64,000 nucleotides of DNA from Mucilaginibacter daejeonensis (GCF_020783335.1 NZ_CP086068.1:3968001-4032000), one strand, 5' to 3'. Counted from the stretch's first letter, positions 39,706-52,431 are shown. Numbers and translations: made by a program. Notes: generated by a model not told the origin, from the sequence alone.

Positions 39706-39736
39706 CAACAATAACATCGGCCCAATGTTATTGTTG
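39706..39736. promoter_or_regulatory. Perfect inverted repeat in the fbaB leader, candidate operator
   Basis: CAACAATAACAT and ATGTTATTGTTG are perfect 12-bp arms around seven bases (CGGCCCA), 31 bp before the fbaB ATG. A TAACATTG on the minus strand within it resembles the -7 box. No T-run, so more like a regulator site or leader hairpin than a terminator. Confidence 0.6.
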
Positions 39737-39805
39737 ATCGAAAAATAACGCAGCATTTTTTATGACGATCGGGAGACGGGGGATGATGCATAACTATTCG
39801 ACCCC

Positions 39806-40510
39806 GTCATGTTGGGCGTATGCGAAACATTCTATACTTACGATCGGCCATGACGTATAGGATGCTTCACTGCGTTCAGCATGACAAGTTTGTTTTATGG
39901 TGCTTGGCGTAGCTTGACCTGTTATGTCATGCTGAACTTGTTTCAGCATCTCACCTGCACGGTGAGTTACTTGTCCTGAGAGATGCCGATATGCATTGGC
40001 ATGACGGGGTTGGACAATTTTGTTTCCCTCCATCTCCACCCCTGTCATGTTGAGCGTATGCGAAACATCCTGTGCGTGCGATCAGGCATGGGGTATAGGA
40101 TGCTTCACTGCGTTCAGCATGACAAGTTCGTTTTATGGTGCTTGGCGTAGCTTGACCTGTTATGTCATGCTGAACTTGTTTCAGCATCTCACATGCAAGG
40201 TGAATTACTTGTCCTTTGAGATGCCGATATGCATCGGCATGACGGGTTGGATAATTTTATTTGCCTCTATCTCCACCCCTGTCATGTTGAGCGTATGCGA
40301 AACGTCCTGTGCGTGCGATCAGGCATGGGGTATAGGATGCTTCACTGTGTTCAGCATGACAAGTTTTTTTATGGTGCCGGCGTATCTTGACCCACCCTGT
40401 CATGCTGAACTTGTTTCAGCATCCTATAAGATACGTAGCCGACAGATGCGCAACCTTTCCTGCGAGACCCCGATACGGAGCGGCATGACGGTCGGTAAAA
40501 AACTTCCGCC
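39806..40510 (-). repeat. Second array of the same ~237-bp repeat units, inverted (array B)
   Basis: Three units begin at 39806, 40044 and 40281. Their order on the plus strand is GTCATGTTG.GCG, then TAGGATGCTTCACTG, then GTCATGCTGAACTTGTTTCA, then GATGCCGATATGCAT, which is the reverse of array A. They fill the 890 bp between the fbaB leader and ligA. The last unit is diverged after about 40430. Apparent open frames here are not genes. Confidence 0.87.
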
Positions 40511-40563
40511 GCAGAGATGGCTTCGTGCCTCGCCATGACGGGTGGGTAGTGCGCTTAGAACTG

Positions 40564-44428
<3,865 letters not shown>

Positions 44429-44549
44429 GACTATGAGTTTGATGCGGTTAAAGGTATAAACCTACAAATTTAGCGGGGTAATTAGCAAGCTTGAAATTCA
44501 ATGAACCATGCCCCCATTGTTTTGTTAGCTCTATTAAAACCCTAACAAT

Positions 44550-45026
44550 ATGTCAGATCATAGCCGATCCCTCGTGAATGAGATCATCAAATTGATGAAT
44601 GGAGGTACTGCACATGCCTCGTTAGAAGATGCCTTAAAAGACCTGCCTGCCGAGCAACGCGGTGAACGCCCGCATGGACTGCCCTACAGCATCTGGCAAT
44701 TGGTAGAGCACATCCGCATAGCGCAATGGGATATGCTGGAGTTCAGCAAAGATGCCTTGCATAAGTCGCCTAAGTGGCCTGAAGAGTACTGGCCCAAGGA
44801 GACCGCTCCAGCCAGCGAAGAGGCCTGGAACAACTCACTGGCCCAGATCAAAAAAGACCTGCAGGAAATGACCGAACTGGTACAGACCGAAGACCTGCAC
44901 AAACCCATTCCTCACGGAACCGGGCAAACCCTGTTGCGAGAGGCCTTACAGATAGCCGACCATACGGGCTATCACATCGCCGAGATCATTGTGATCCGCA
45001 GGTTATTGGGAAGCTGGAAAAGCTGA
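44550..45026 (+). CDS. DinB/DfsB-like four-helix protein
   Basis: A 158-residue putative metal-binding four-helix protein of the DinB superfamily. His54 (QLVEHIRIAQ) and a C-terminal histidine pair (IADHTGYHIAEI) are placed like the three metal ligands of the family, which includes bacillithiol or mycothiol S-transferases and other thiol-dependent enzymes. Its stop codon TGA is the first unit of a TGAGTAG tandem repeat. Divergent from the DUF885 gene. Function not known. Confidence 0.78.
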   Translation: MSDHSRSLVNEIIKLMNGGTAHASLEDALKDLPAEQRGERPHGLPYSIWQLVEHIRIAQWDMLEFSKDALHKSPKWPEEYWPKETAPASEEAWNNSLAQIKKDLQEMTELVQTEDLHKPIPHGTGQTLLREALQIADHTGYHIAEIIVIRRLLGSWKS

Positions 45027-45098
45027 GTAGTGAGTAGTGAGTAGTGAGTAGTGAGTAGTGAGTAGTGAGTAGTGAGTAGTGAGTAGTGAGTAGTGAGT
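45024..45098. repeat. Heptanucleotide tandem repeat TGAGTAG, about 10.7 copies
   Basis: Ten perfect units of TGAGTAG and a partial eleventh, starting exactly at the stop codon of the DinB-like gene. Copy number is likely to vary by slippage. Because the unit is seven bases, any frame-extending change would give a 21-base (seven-residue) periodic peptide; the open frame on the opposite strand is this artefact. Confidence 0.95.
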
Positions 45099-45235
45099 GA
45101 ATGCGCTTTCCCTGTTAAAGGTTTGAGAACTTGTCATCTTTTTAATAAAGATGACAAGTTCTGTATATGCTATTCGGACCTTGTTTAGCCCTTTTGACCA
45201 CCGTCTCACATACCAACAGACTCAAAAGTCCTATC

Positions 45236-46531
45236 TTACTTGACCGCTTTTACAAAGTCGGTCACGGCGGTCACTAATTCGGGTTTGATGGGGAGCGCGG
45301 GTTGGTTGTAGGTGGCCAGGTTAGCGGCTTGGGTGGCAGGTGCTTCTTTCAGTACGTAGTTCATGCCGGCTATAGGCACCAGTTTGGCATCGCTTTTTGC
45401 TTTTTTCAAGCGTTCGGCATCGGCCATGCTCACTTGCAGGTCAGTAGTGCCTTGTACGATCAGCACCGGTATCTTCACCTTTTTCAATTCTTTTACGGGA
45501 TCGTATCGCATCCAACTGGCCAGGTAGTATTGTACGCTTGGGCGGGCTATGCTGTACAAGCCAAAATCTACCTGGTCGCGCGTTTTGCCTTTGCGCAAGC
45601 TGTCCAGTATAGCTTTAAAGTTTTGGGTGATATTCTCAGGTTGCGACTTCAATTGCTCGGTCATCACCTTATCGCCCGATAAGCTTTCGCCTTCGGCCGA
45701 TATCAGGCCGCTCACTGGTTGACCGGCCGAAGCCAGTATGCCTACTAACGAGCCTTCGCCATGGCCGAACAGGATCACTTTCGAAAACCGCTGATCTTCT
45801 TTCAACTGGTTGGTGATCGTCACCACATCGTCCACGTAATCATCAAAGCGCCACTCCTTTTCGGCGGCCGGGCTTGCCGAGGTGACATCCAAACGGCGTT
45901 TATCGTATCTAACGGTGGCAATGCCGTTCTTGGCTAAAGCACCCGCTAAAAGTTTATAGCTGTCGGTACGCTGATTGAGGCGGGGCTTGTTACCATCGCG
46001 GTCGGTAGGGCCCGAGGACGGGATAATGATCACCACCGGCACCTTACCGCTTACCTGTTTAGGCAAGCCTAAAGTACCACGCACCACACCCGAAAGCGTC
46101 TTGATCTCCAGCGGTGACTCGTCCATATCAGGGTCGGCCACACGGGCACCTGTTTTGGCGTTAGGGTCTTTAATGTTATCAAAAAACAGTCCGCTTAGCT
46201 TACCGTAAGAGTTGATGCTGATCTTCATGGCCAGCGAGCCTTTTTGAAAGTCGGCACGGTAAGTGGCCACGCCATTCTCGAAACCGGCAAAGACCGTGCG
46301 CTGCAATGCGCCCGAGCGGCTTTGCAACTCAGCGAACATTTGGCGGTTGGTCTCCTGCGGCATCTCTGACCTTACCTCGGCCGCGAACATATTGAATAAG
46401 CTGTCGGGTTGGTTACGGTTATAGTAATGCATGAACTTGCCTAATGCCACGCGGTAACCAACAGGTTCGCTTTGTGCCCAAACGCTGCAAAGACTGAACA
46501 GTAAAGTAAAAAGTAAAAGCGGTCGTCTCAT
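45236..46531 (-). CDS. Exported alpha/beta-hydrolase homologue with DUF3887 domain; catalytic Ser and His replaced
   Basis: 431 residues from the ATG giving MRRPLLLFTLLFSLCSVWAQ (signal peptide, cleavage about 20). A DUF3887-like N-terminal domain (about 25-120) precedes an alpha/beta-hydrolase domain beginning VPVVIIIPSSGPTDRDG. The nucleophile elbow reads GHGEG (256-260), where the family has GHSEG, and the expected catalytic His of GMNHVLK is Tyr392 (GMNYVLK); Asp364 is kept. Both are single-base differences from the active codons. The protein is otherwise intact, so it is probably a non-catalytic member. Confidence 0.85.
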   Translation of the reverse strand: MRRPLLLFTLLFSLCSVWAQSEPVGYRVALGKFMHYYNRNQPDSLFNMFAAEVRSEMPQETNRQMFAELQSRSGALQRTVFAGFENGVATYRADFQKGSLAMKISINSYGKLSGLFFDNIKDPNAKTGARVADPDMDESPLEIKTLSGVVRGTLGLPKQVSGKVPVVIIIPSSGPTDRDGNKPRLNQRTDSYKLLAGALAKNGIATVRYDKRRLDVTSASPAAEKEWRFDDYVDDVVTITNQLKEDQRFSKVILFGHGEGSLVGILASAGQPVSGLISAEGESLSGDKVMTEQLKSQPENITQNFKAILDSLRKGKTRDQVDFGLYSIARPSVQYYLASWMRYDPVKELKKVKIPVLIVQGTTDLQVSMADAERLKKAKSDAKLVPIAGMNYVLKEAPATQAANLATYNQPALPIKPELVTAVTDFVKAVK

Positions 46532-46555
46532 TGTTCCAAAAGTAAGAAATAAAAG

Positions 46556-46633
46556 CAACCCCACCCAACCCTCCCCGATGGGAGGACTTTATTAGTTATA
46601 TATACTCACTCTCCTTTGGAGAGGGCCGGGGTG
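46556..46633. repeat. Pair of GC-rich palindromic REP-like elements
   Basis: Two imperfect hairpins lie between the hydrolase and DUF1634 genes: CCACCCAACCCTCCCC with a GGGAGG arm, and CTCTCC-TTTGGAGAG with GCCGGGGTGAG. The first is the reverse complement of an element after the DUF5686 gene (GGGTTTGGGTGGGG). Such elements are common at gene ends. Confidence 0.6.
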
Positions 46634-46636
46634 AGA

Positions 46637-47026
46637 TTACCCCGCATGCCCGGAGAGGGCACTGGCCACAATGATGAGCAACACCAGCAGGGTTATGCCG
46701 GTGTAAAGCCAGTCGCGCTCGAGCACAAAACCAATTGCTGAAAAGATGATGCGGATCACCGGAGTACTGATGAGCAGGATGATGCCACCTTGTATGATGG
46801 CACGCCCACGACCGGTCATGATGCCATGCCAAATTCCTCCTGCACTGTGCACAAAGGCCGGCACACCGGTAAAGGCGCTGTAATGTACCTGCTCGGCACC
46901 ATGGCGGTACAGGTAAATGCATCCACCTATAAACACCACCAGCATGGACACGATCACGCCCACGCGCAAGATCCAGCCAATGATCTGCTGTATATCAGTA
47001 TCGTGTATGGTGTCTTTGGTTGCCAC
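46637..47026 (-). CDS. DUF1634 family membrane protein
   Basis: A 129-residue protein with three membrane segments (about 14-36, 66-87, 103-124). The family motif MTGRGRAIIQGGIILLISTP is at about 69-88. DUF1634 is nearly always next to a TauE/SafE permease, as here with a 6-bp gap, and is believed to assist it. GTG start. Confidence 0.85.
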   Translation of the reverse strand: MATKDTIHDTDIQQIIGWILRVGVIVSMLVVFIGGCIYLYRHGAEQVHYSAFTGVPAFVHSAGGIWHGIMTGRGRAIIQGGIILLISTPVIRIIFSAIGFVLERDWLYTGITLLVLLIIVASALSGHAG

Positions 47027-47032
47027 GCTTAT

Positions 47033-47869
47033 TTATATCTTATGGTTGAGGCCGTTGTATATCATTTGCACGGCCAAAAAGGTAACGATCACGGCAAATA
47101 CCCAGCGCAGCCATTGTGATGAACTGGTATGCACCAAAATTTTGGATCCGGTGAGCGCTCCCAGCAACACGCCCAGTACCACCGGCATGGATAGCCCCGG
47201 GTCTATATACCCCCGTTGCAGGTACACCACCGCGCTGGCCGCTGCCGTAACACCGATCATGAAATTACTGGTAGTAGTTGATACCTTGAACGGGATGCGC
47301 ATGATGCCATCCATGGCCACTACCTTCAAAGCGCCCGAGCCGATGCCCAGCAAGCCTGATATCACTCCGGCAAAAAGCATCATTAAAAAGCCGCCGCCTA
47401 CATGGCGTACGCCATATTGAACCACACCAGCCGAGGTCGGGTAAGTGCCGTTGAGTTTAAGCTTTTGCGCCCAGGTATCATCATGCTTATCTATATGTTC
47501 GACCTTTGGCTTTAATGACATGATCGCCGAGAATATGAGGATCACCCCAAAAATGACGGCAATGACACTGGTTTGTATATGCAACGCCAGCATGGCGCCT
47601 GCCAATGCGCCCACGGTAGTAGCGATCTCCAGGAACATGCCGAGCCTGATGTTGGTGATACCTTCCTTAACATAGGCAGCTGCCGAGCCCGACGAGGTAG
47701 CGATCACCGAGATGAGCGAGGCACCGATCGCGTAATGGATGTTGACCCCCAGCAACAGGGTAAGCAACGGGATGATCACCACCCCACCGCCCAGCCCAGT
47801 AAGGGAGCCCAGCAGCCCGGCAAAGTATGATCCCACCAAAACGATAACGGTCAAAACAAGTACTGACAT
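47033..47869 (-). CDS. Sulfite exporter TauE/SafE family permease
   Basis: A 278-residue inner-membrane protein with about eight helices. The two glycine-rich repeats (GLGGGVVIIPLLTLLLG near 26-42 and GIGSGALKVVAMDG near 175) are the family hallmark. Members export sulfite, sulfoacetate or related anions. Together with DUF1634 it forms a two-gene unit. The exact anion is unknown. Confidence 0.88.
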   Translation of the reverse strand: MSVLVLTVIVLVGSYFAGLLGSLTGLGGGVVIIPLLTLLLGVNIHYAIGASLISVIATSSGSAAAYVKEGITNIRLGMFLEIATTVGALAGAMLALHIQTSVIAVIFGVILIFSAIMSLKPKVEHIDKHDDTWAQKLKLNGTYPTSAGVVQYGVRHVGGGFLMMLFAGVISGLLGIGSGALKVVAMDGIMRIPFKVSTTTSNFMIGVTAAASAVVYLQRGYIDPGLSMPVVLGVLLGALTGSKILVHTSSSQWLRWVFAVIVTFLAVQMIYNGLNHKI

Positions 47870-48087
47870 GCACGGGCTAAGTTAGCAAGAACCCCTGCCG
47901 TAATGCTGCTTTATTTGAAAATAGTGGTCTATAATATCTACCAATAAAGTGGCTTAACGCTTTGCAGGGCAACTTTTTAGCGCTGCGTGCAACTGTGGGT
48001 AACAGCATTTTTCCTTATCAATTAACATACTTTAACGATCAATCATGGCTAAATAATGAGCATATTTACGCTCACCTATTCTGTCTC

Positions 48088-50544
48088 ATGCACAAAACGT
48101 TTTTCTTGCTTTTATTTACATTCTTGACAGCGTTAGCTAACGCACAAACCTTCACCTTAAAAGGAACCGTAAAAGATCAAAATGGCCAGCCCATTCCCTT
48201 TGTTACCGTAGTGGTAAAAGGCACCAGCAAAGGATCGCCGGCCAATAGTGATGGCGAGTACAACCTTAGCTTAGCTTCGGGCAATTATGATATTTTGTTC
48301 AAAGGCATTGGATACAAGCAACAGATCAGGCCTGTAGCGCTTACGGCCGATCGTGTATTGAACGTTCAGCTGGAACCGGAATCGTTCGTGTTGCAAAATG
48401 TGGTGGTGAAAGCAGGCGGCGAGGACCCGGCCTATGCGATCATTCGTAAAGCCATCCGCAAACGTAATACTTACCTTACCCAGGTAAAAAGCTACCAGTG
48501 TGATACTTACATCAAAGGCCTGCAGCGCATGTTGAGCGCACCCAAGAAGTTCCTGGGGCGAGACATCGATCAGATCGGTCGTGAGCTGGGACTCGACTCC
48601 AACCGCAAAGGCATCCTATACCTTTCAGAGTCAGAATCTAAACTAAGTTTCATGCAGCCCGACCGCTATCACGAGGAGATGGTGTCCTCCAAGGTATCGG
48701 GCAGCAACCGGGCGTTCAGCTTTAACCGGGCATCAGATCTGGACGTGAACTTCTACCAGAACCTGCAGAATTGGGAAGGCATCAGTAACCGCCCACTAAT
48801 ATCGCCCATTGCCGATAATGCTTTAAGCTACTATAACTACCGCTACATGGGCGAAACAGTGGAGAACGGCGAGACCGTGAACCGCATCAAAGTGACGCCT
48901 AAACGCCAGTACGAGCCCACCTTCGAGGGCTACATTTATATTATGGATGATAGCTGGCGCATCCATAGCACTGATCTTTATTTGACCAAAAGCTCGGGCA
49001 TCAACTTTTTAGATACACTCTCGGTAAAACAACAATACATCCCGGTTGAGCGTAAGGCCTGGATGCCATCGTCGGTCAAGTTCGAATTCACCGGCGGATT
49101 GTTAGGCTTCAAGATCGGTGGATACTTTGTGGCCGTTTACAAGAACTATGATATTGACCCTAAGCTGGATAAAAAGCTATTTGCCGAGGTGATGAAAGTG
49201 ACCGCCGGCGTCAACAAAAAGGATTCGACCTACTGGCAGCAGGCCCGCCCTATCCCACTTACCACCGAGGAGACGGTCGATTATGAAAAGAAGGCCGTGC
49301 TGGCTCGCAAGCGTGAATCGAAAACGTATTTAGATTCACTCGACCGGGCCAACAACAAGGTATCGGTCGGGCGTTTCCTGTTCTCGGGGCTTAACATCCG
49401 TAACCGGTATAACAAAAGCTATTTCAGCACGCAGTCGGTATTGGGCTCTATGCTGTACAATACCGTGGAGGGTTTTACCATTAATTACGGTGCGTCGTTC
49501 CGTAAGCAGATCGACAGTGCGCGTAATAAATATCTGCTACTGAACGGCCATGTGCGCTACGGCTTTGGTAATAAATTATTGCATGGCAATGTTAATGGTG
49601 TGATCCCGGTGGATGATTACCGGATCGGCTTCAACGTAGGATCTGACGTGGTAGACCTTAACAACAAGGAACCGATTACGCCGCTATCCAACTCCATTGC
49701 TACGCTGTTCTATCGCCGTAACTATCAAAAGTTATATGATAAGCATTTTGCTGCGGTATCGGTGTCGCGCCGCATTGTTGGTGGTTTGCAAGCATCGGTA
49801 GGTGCCGAGGTAGCCGACCGTAAATGGTTAGACAATACCTCGTACTACAGCTTTTTTTACCAGCAGCGCCGCTTTACGCCTAATAACCCTTTTGCGCAAA
49901 GTGTTGATGACCATACGCCGCTGTTCAACAATAACCGGTCGTTCAAGATCAACGTTCGCGCCAGCTATGATTTTAGCGACCGCTACGTGACCTATCCAAC
50001 CGGGCGTTATTACCTGCGGTCGAAGTATCCCAAACTGGAAGTATCCTACACCAAGGGCATCCGCAACTTTTTAGGATCTGATGTTGATTACGACCTGTTA
50101 ACGGCCAGCATCACCAAAGATGATGTTGACCTGGGCCTTTGGGGTAAGTTCTCGTTCTATGTGGGTGCGGGCAAGTTCCTGAACAACAAAAGTGTGTTCT
50201 ATACTGACGCCAAGCACTTTATGGGCACCGAGATCTTCCGTTATCGTAATGCCCCCGACGCCTTTTTGCTGCTCAATTACTATACCTACAGCACTACCGA
50301 CCAGTACCTGGAAGGCCACATCGAACATAACTTTGGCGGCATTGTGATGAGCAAGATCCCGTTGCTGCGCAAGTTGAAGTTGCAGGAGATCGTTAAAGCC
50401 AATTACCTGACCACACCTCAGCTCAAAAACTACACCGAGCTGGCCGCCGGGCTGGAGTTCTATGGTATGAAAGCGCTGTACGGATGGTCATACAATACCC
50501 AGGAGAATACCAAGCACGCGTTCAGGATCGAGATAGGGTTTTAA
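48088..50544 (+). CDS. DUF5686 outer-membrane protein with carboxypeptidase-like regulatory domain
   Basis: An 818-residue exported protein. I use the ATG at 48088 because the signal peptide MHKTFFLLLFTFLTALANAQ starts there. Residues about 22-100 form a CarboxypepD_reg-like domain (LKGTVKDQNGQPIPFVTVVV), followed by DUF5686 (VVVKAGGEDPAYAIIRKAI) and a beta-rich region up to a final aromatic strand ending HAFRIEIGF, the usual outer-membrane-barrel signature. It is TonB-receptor related in domain content but has no plug. Role unknown. The 218 bp before it have no recognised feature. Confidence 0.85.
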   Translation: MHKTFFLLLFTFLTALANAQTFTLKGTVKDQNGQPIPFVTVVVKGTSKGSPANSDGEYNLSLASGNYDILFKGIGYKQQIRPVALTADRVLNVQLEPESFVLQNVVVKAGGEDPAYAIIRKAIRKRNTYLTQVKSYQCDTYIKGLQRMLSAPKKFLGRDIDQIGRELGLDSNRKGILYLSESESKLSFMQPDRYHEEMVSSKVSGSNRAFSFNRASDLDVNFYQNLQNWEGISNRPLISPIADNALSYYNYRYMGETVENGETVNRIKVTPKRQYEPTFEGYIYIMDDSWRIHSTDLYLTKSSGINFLDTLSVKQQYIPVERKAWMPSSVKFEFTGGLLGFKIGGYFVAVYKNYDIDPKLDKKLFAEVMKVTAGVNKKDSTYWQQARPIPLTTEETVDYEKKAVLARKRESKTYLDSLDRANNKVSVGRFLFSGLNIRNRYNKSYFSTQSVLGSMLYNTVEGFTINYGASFRKQIDSARNKYLLLNGHVRYGFGNKLLHGNVNGVIPVDDYRIGFNVGSDVVDLNNKEPITPLSNSIATLFYRRNYQKLYDKHFAAVSVSRRIVGGLQASVGAEVADRKWLDNTSYYSFFYQQRRFTPNNPFAQSVDDHTPLFNNNRSFKINVRASYDFSDRYVTYPTGRYYLRSKYPKLEVSYTKGIRNFLGSDVDYDLLTASITKDDVDLGLWGKFSFYVGAGKFLNNKSVFYTDAKHFMGTEIFRYRNAPDAFLLLNYYTYSTTDQYLEGHIEHNFGGIVMSKIPLLRKLKLQEIVKANYLTTPQLKNYTELAAGLEFYGMKALYGWSYNTQENTKHAFRIEIGF

Positions 50545-50547
50545 CCC

Positions 50548-50581
50548 CTCCCTCCCGGGGAGGGTTTGGGTGGGGCCCTTT
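50548..50581. repeat. GC-rich palindromic REP-like element after DUF5686 gene
   Basis: CCTCCCT-CCCGGGGAGGG hairpin followed by TTTGGGTGGGGCCC and a T-run on the plus strand; it may also serve as terminator. Related to the element near 46560. Confidence 0.5.
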
Positions 50582-50652
50582 TTAGATTATATAAGTCGGT
50601 TTATGGCTTAAAATATTATCTTAGCAACCCTTTTAACACGTAAACGACAGAA

Positions 50653-51531
50653 ATGGAAATGTTTCACGGAACGGGGGTGGCTATGGTCACTCCGTTTACA
50701 GCGCAAGGCTCGGTAGACTATGCCGGCCTTGATACCCTGATCGATCACCTGATCAATAATGGTATCGATTACCTGGTCTCGTTAGGTACCACCGGCGAAA
50801 GCGCCACATTGAGTAAGGAAGAGAAGCAGAAGGTGTGGGCCTTTACCGCCGAAAAGGTGAACAAGCGCGTGAAACTGGTTGCCGGTATAGGCAGCAACAA
50901 CACCTACGAGGTGGTTGAGGCTGTGAAGAGTTTTGACACCAATGGTTATGATGCCATCCTATCGGCCAGCCCGCATTACAATAAGCCCATACAGGAAGGC
51001 ATTTACCAGCATTACAAGGCAATAGCCGAAGTTTCTCCCCTGCCGATCATTTTATATAATGTGCCCGGCCGTACCGGCAGCAACATGACCGCCGAGACCA
51101 CCGTACGTTTAGCTCACGACTTTAAGAATATCATTGGTATCAAAGAAGCCTCTGGCAACTTCGACCAGTTCAACCAGATCATGCGCGATAAGCCGGCCGA
51201 TTTCCTGTTCATTTCAGGTGACGATCCGGTAACGCTGCCTATGATCGCTTTGGGTGCCGTGGGTGTAATATCGGTAGTAGGTAATGCTATTCCGCGCCAG
51301 TTCAGCGATATGATCCGCCTGGCTTTAAGCGGCGACCTGGTAGCTGCCCGTGCCGAGCACTATAAGTTCATTGAGTTCACCCGGTTAATGTTCGCTGAGG
51401 GTAGCCCTGGTGGTGTAAAGACCGCGCTTAAACAATTAGGCGTTTGCGGTGATGCCTTACGCCTGCCATTGGTTCAGGTTAGCCCGTCAACAGCCGATAA
51501 GATCGCTGTTGAATTGAAGAAGATCGTTTAA
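50653..51531 (+). CDS. dapA: 4-hydroxy-tetrahydrodipicolinate synthase
   Basis: A 292-residue class I aldolase-type enzyme that condenses pyruvate with aspartate semialdehyde, first committed step of lysine and diaminopimelate synthesis. Thr46-Thr47 (SLGTTGES), Tyr135 (YNVPGRT), Arg140 and Schiff-base Lys164 (GIKEASGN) are all present. Monocistronic with its own terminator. Confidence 0.95.
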   Translation: MEMFHGTGVAMVTPFTAQGSVDYAGLDTLIDHLINNGIDYLVSLGTTGESATLSKEEKQKVWAFTAEKVNKRVKLVAGIGSNNTYEVVEAVKSFDTNGYDAILSASPHYNKPIQEGIYQHYKAIAEVSPLPIILYNVPGRTGSNMTAETTVRLAHDFKNIIGIKEASGNFDQFNQIMRDKPADFLFISGDDPVTLPMIALGAVGVISVVGNAIPRQFSDMIRLALSGDLVAARAEHYKFIEFTRLMFAEGSPGGVKTALKQLGVCGDALRLPLVQVSPSTADKIAVELKKIV

Positions 51532-51555
51532 AGCTATTTTATATTATCACATCCT

Positions 51556-51599
51556 AAAGGTGGCCGAAGCTGTAAATGCGGATCCGGCCACCTTTTTTG
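51556..51599 (+). terminator. Terminator of dapA
   Basis: Ten-bp stem AAAGGTGGCC/GGCCACCTTT with a 20-base loop containing an inner weak pairing, followed by four more T. Confidence 0.88.
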
Positions 51600-51681
51600 T
51601 TGGGATAAATTTTAATGTATTCTTGGCTGTAGCTATCGGGCAAGTGGTTGCGTATAGGCTTACACACAACAACCAAAAGTT

Positions 51682-52371
51682 ATGAAAAAAGCTTTCCTAT
51701 TCCTGTTACTGATCACTGCCATTTGCTCCTGCCAAAAAGATGACCTCAATGGACCTGGCGAGATCATTATCGAACCACCAGCAGTGGTGATGATCTCGAA
51801 AGACTCGATCGCTACGGGTCAGTTCTGGGGCATTACCATCGGACAAACCTCGGCCGAGATATATGCCAAGATACAAAGCCTCAGGACCGAGAAAGGCATT
51901 ACCAGCCTTGGCGTAGTAGACAATAGATTCAGCCGCCTGGATTCGATACAGAGCATGATCCCCTTGTACAGTTCACTGTTCCTGGACGAACGCAAAGGCA
52001 CCGACCGTGGGATTCAGTTCTCGTTCAATAACGACAAGGTAGAACAGATATTTGTGAACAGCGGCCAGCGATTGCAGCAATGGCCTACGCTATCGAACAA
52101 GACCCTATCGGTAGCGGTGGGCGACCCTGTTAGCGAGGTATATAACAAGCTGTCAGCCATCAAGAGTACCGGTAATTACAATAGCCTTTTTGAAAGCCTA
52201 TCTATCTTTTATAAGATCGTTAGCAAACCTTACGACCCAACCATGAGCAAGTCAAGGCAGTGGTACTTTGCCACACCGGTGGTCAATAAACGCTATTACC
52301 TTGTCCACCTGAATTTTGTGGGAGGCAAGCTTCAGTCTATTAAGTCAGAGTTATGGGAGACCGCGGGATAA
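51682..52371 (+). CDS. Hypothetical lipoprotein
   Basis: 229 residues; MKKAFLFLLLITAICSC is a lipoprotein signal with Cys17 as modified residue and Asp-Asp near it (CQKDD). No known domain. The mature part is rich in beta-like segments (GQFWGITIGQTSAEIY near 49), and the sequence could be a periplasmic or outer-leaflet binding protein. It ends in a shared bidirectional terminator with the next convergent gene. I do not recognise the family. Confidence 0.7.
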   Translation: MKKAFLFLLLITAICSCQKDDLNGPGEIIIEPPAVVMISKDSIATGQFWGITIGQTSAEIYAKIQSLRTEKGITSLGVVDNRFSRLDSIQSMIPLYSSLFLDERKGTDRGIQFSFNNDKVEQIFVNSGQRLQQWPTLSNKTLSVAVGDPVSEVYNKLSAIKSTGNYNSLFESLSIFYKIVSKPYDPTMSKSRQWYFATPVVNKRYYLVHLNFVGGKLQSIKSELWETAG

Positions 52372-52394
52372 TGGCCCTTGACCTATAGCTCGTT

Positions 52395-52430
52395 AAAAAA
52401 AAGAGGCCCCCTTGACAGGCCTCTTTTTAT
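52395..52430. terminator. Bidirectional terminator between convergent genes
   Basis: Eleven-bp stem (AAAAAGAGGCC/GGCCTCTTTTT), ten-base loop, with T-runs on both strands. Confidence 0.9.
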
Positions 52431-52431
52431 T

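Noticed and set aside
38616..39791. Longer N-terminus of the aldolase (to 39791)
   Set aside because: The extra residues are Cys/His-rich, have no similarity to FbaB and would cover the leader palindrome.
45003..45209. 68-residue protein with a seven-residue periodic sequence
   Set aside because: It is the opposite-strand translation of the TGAGTAG tandem repeat.
46596..46922. 108-residue protein overlapping the DUF1634 gene
   Set aside because: Same-strand shifted-frame shadow of DUF1634 with Cys/His-rich, unnatural composition; it also includes the REP-like element.
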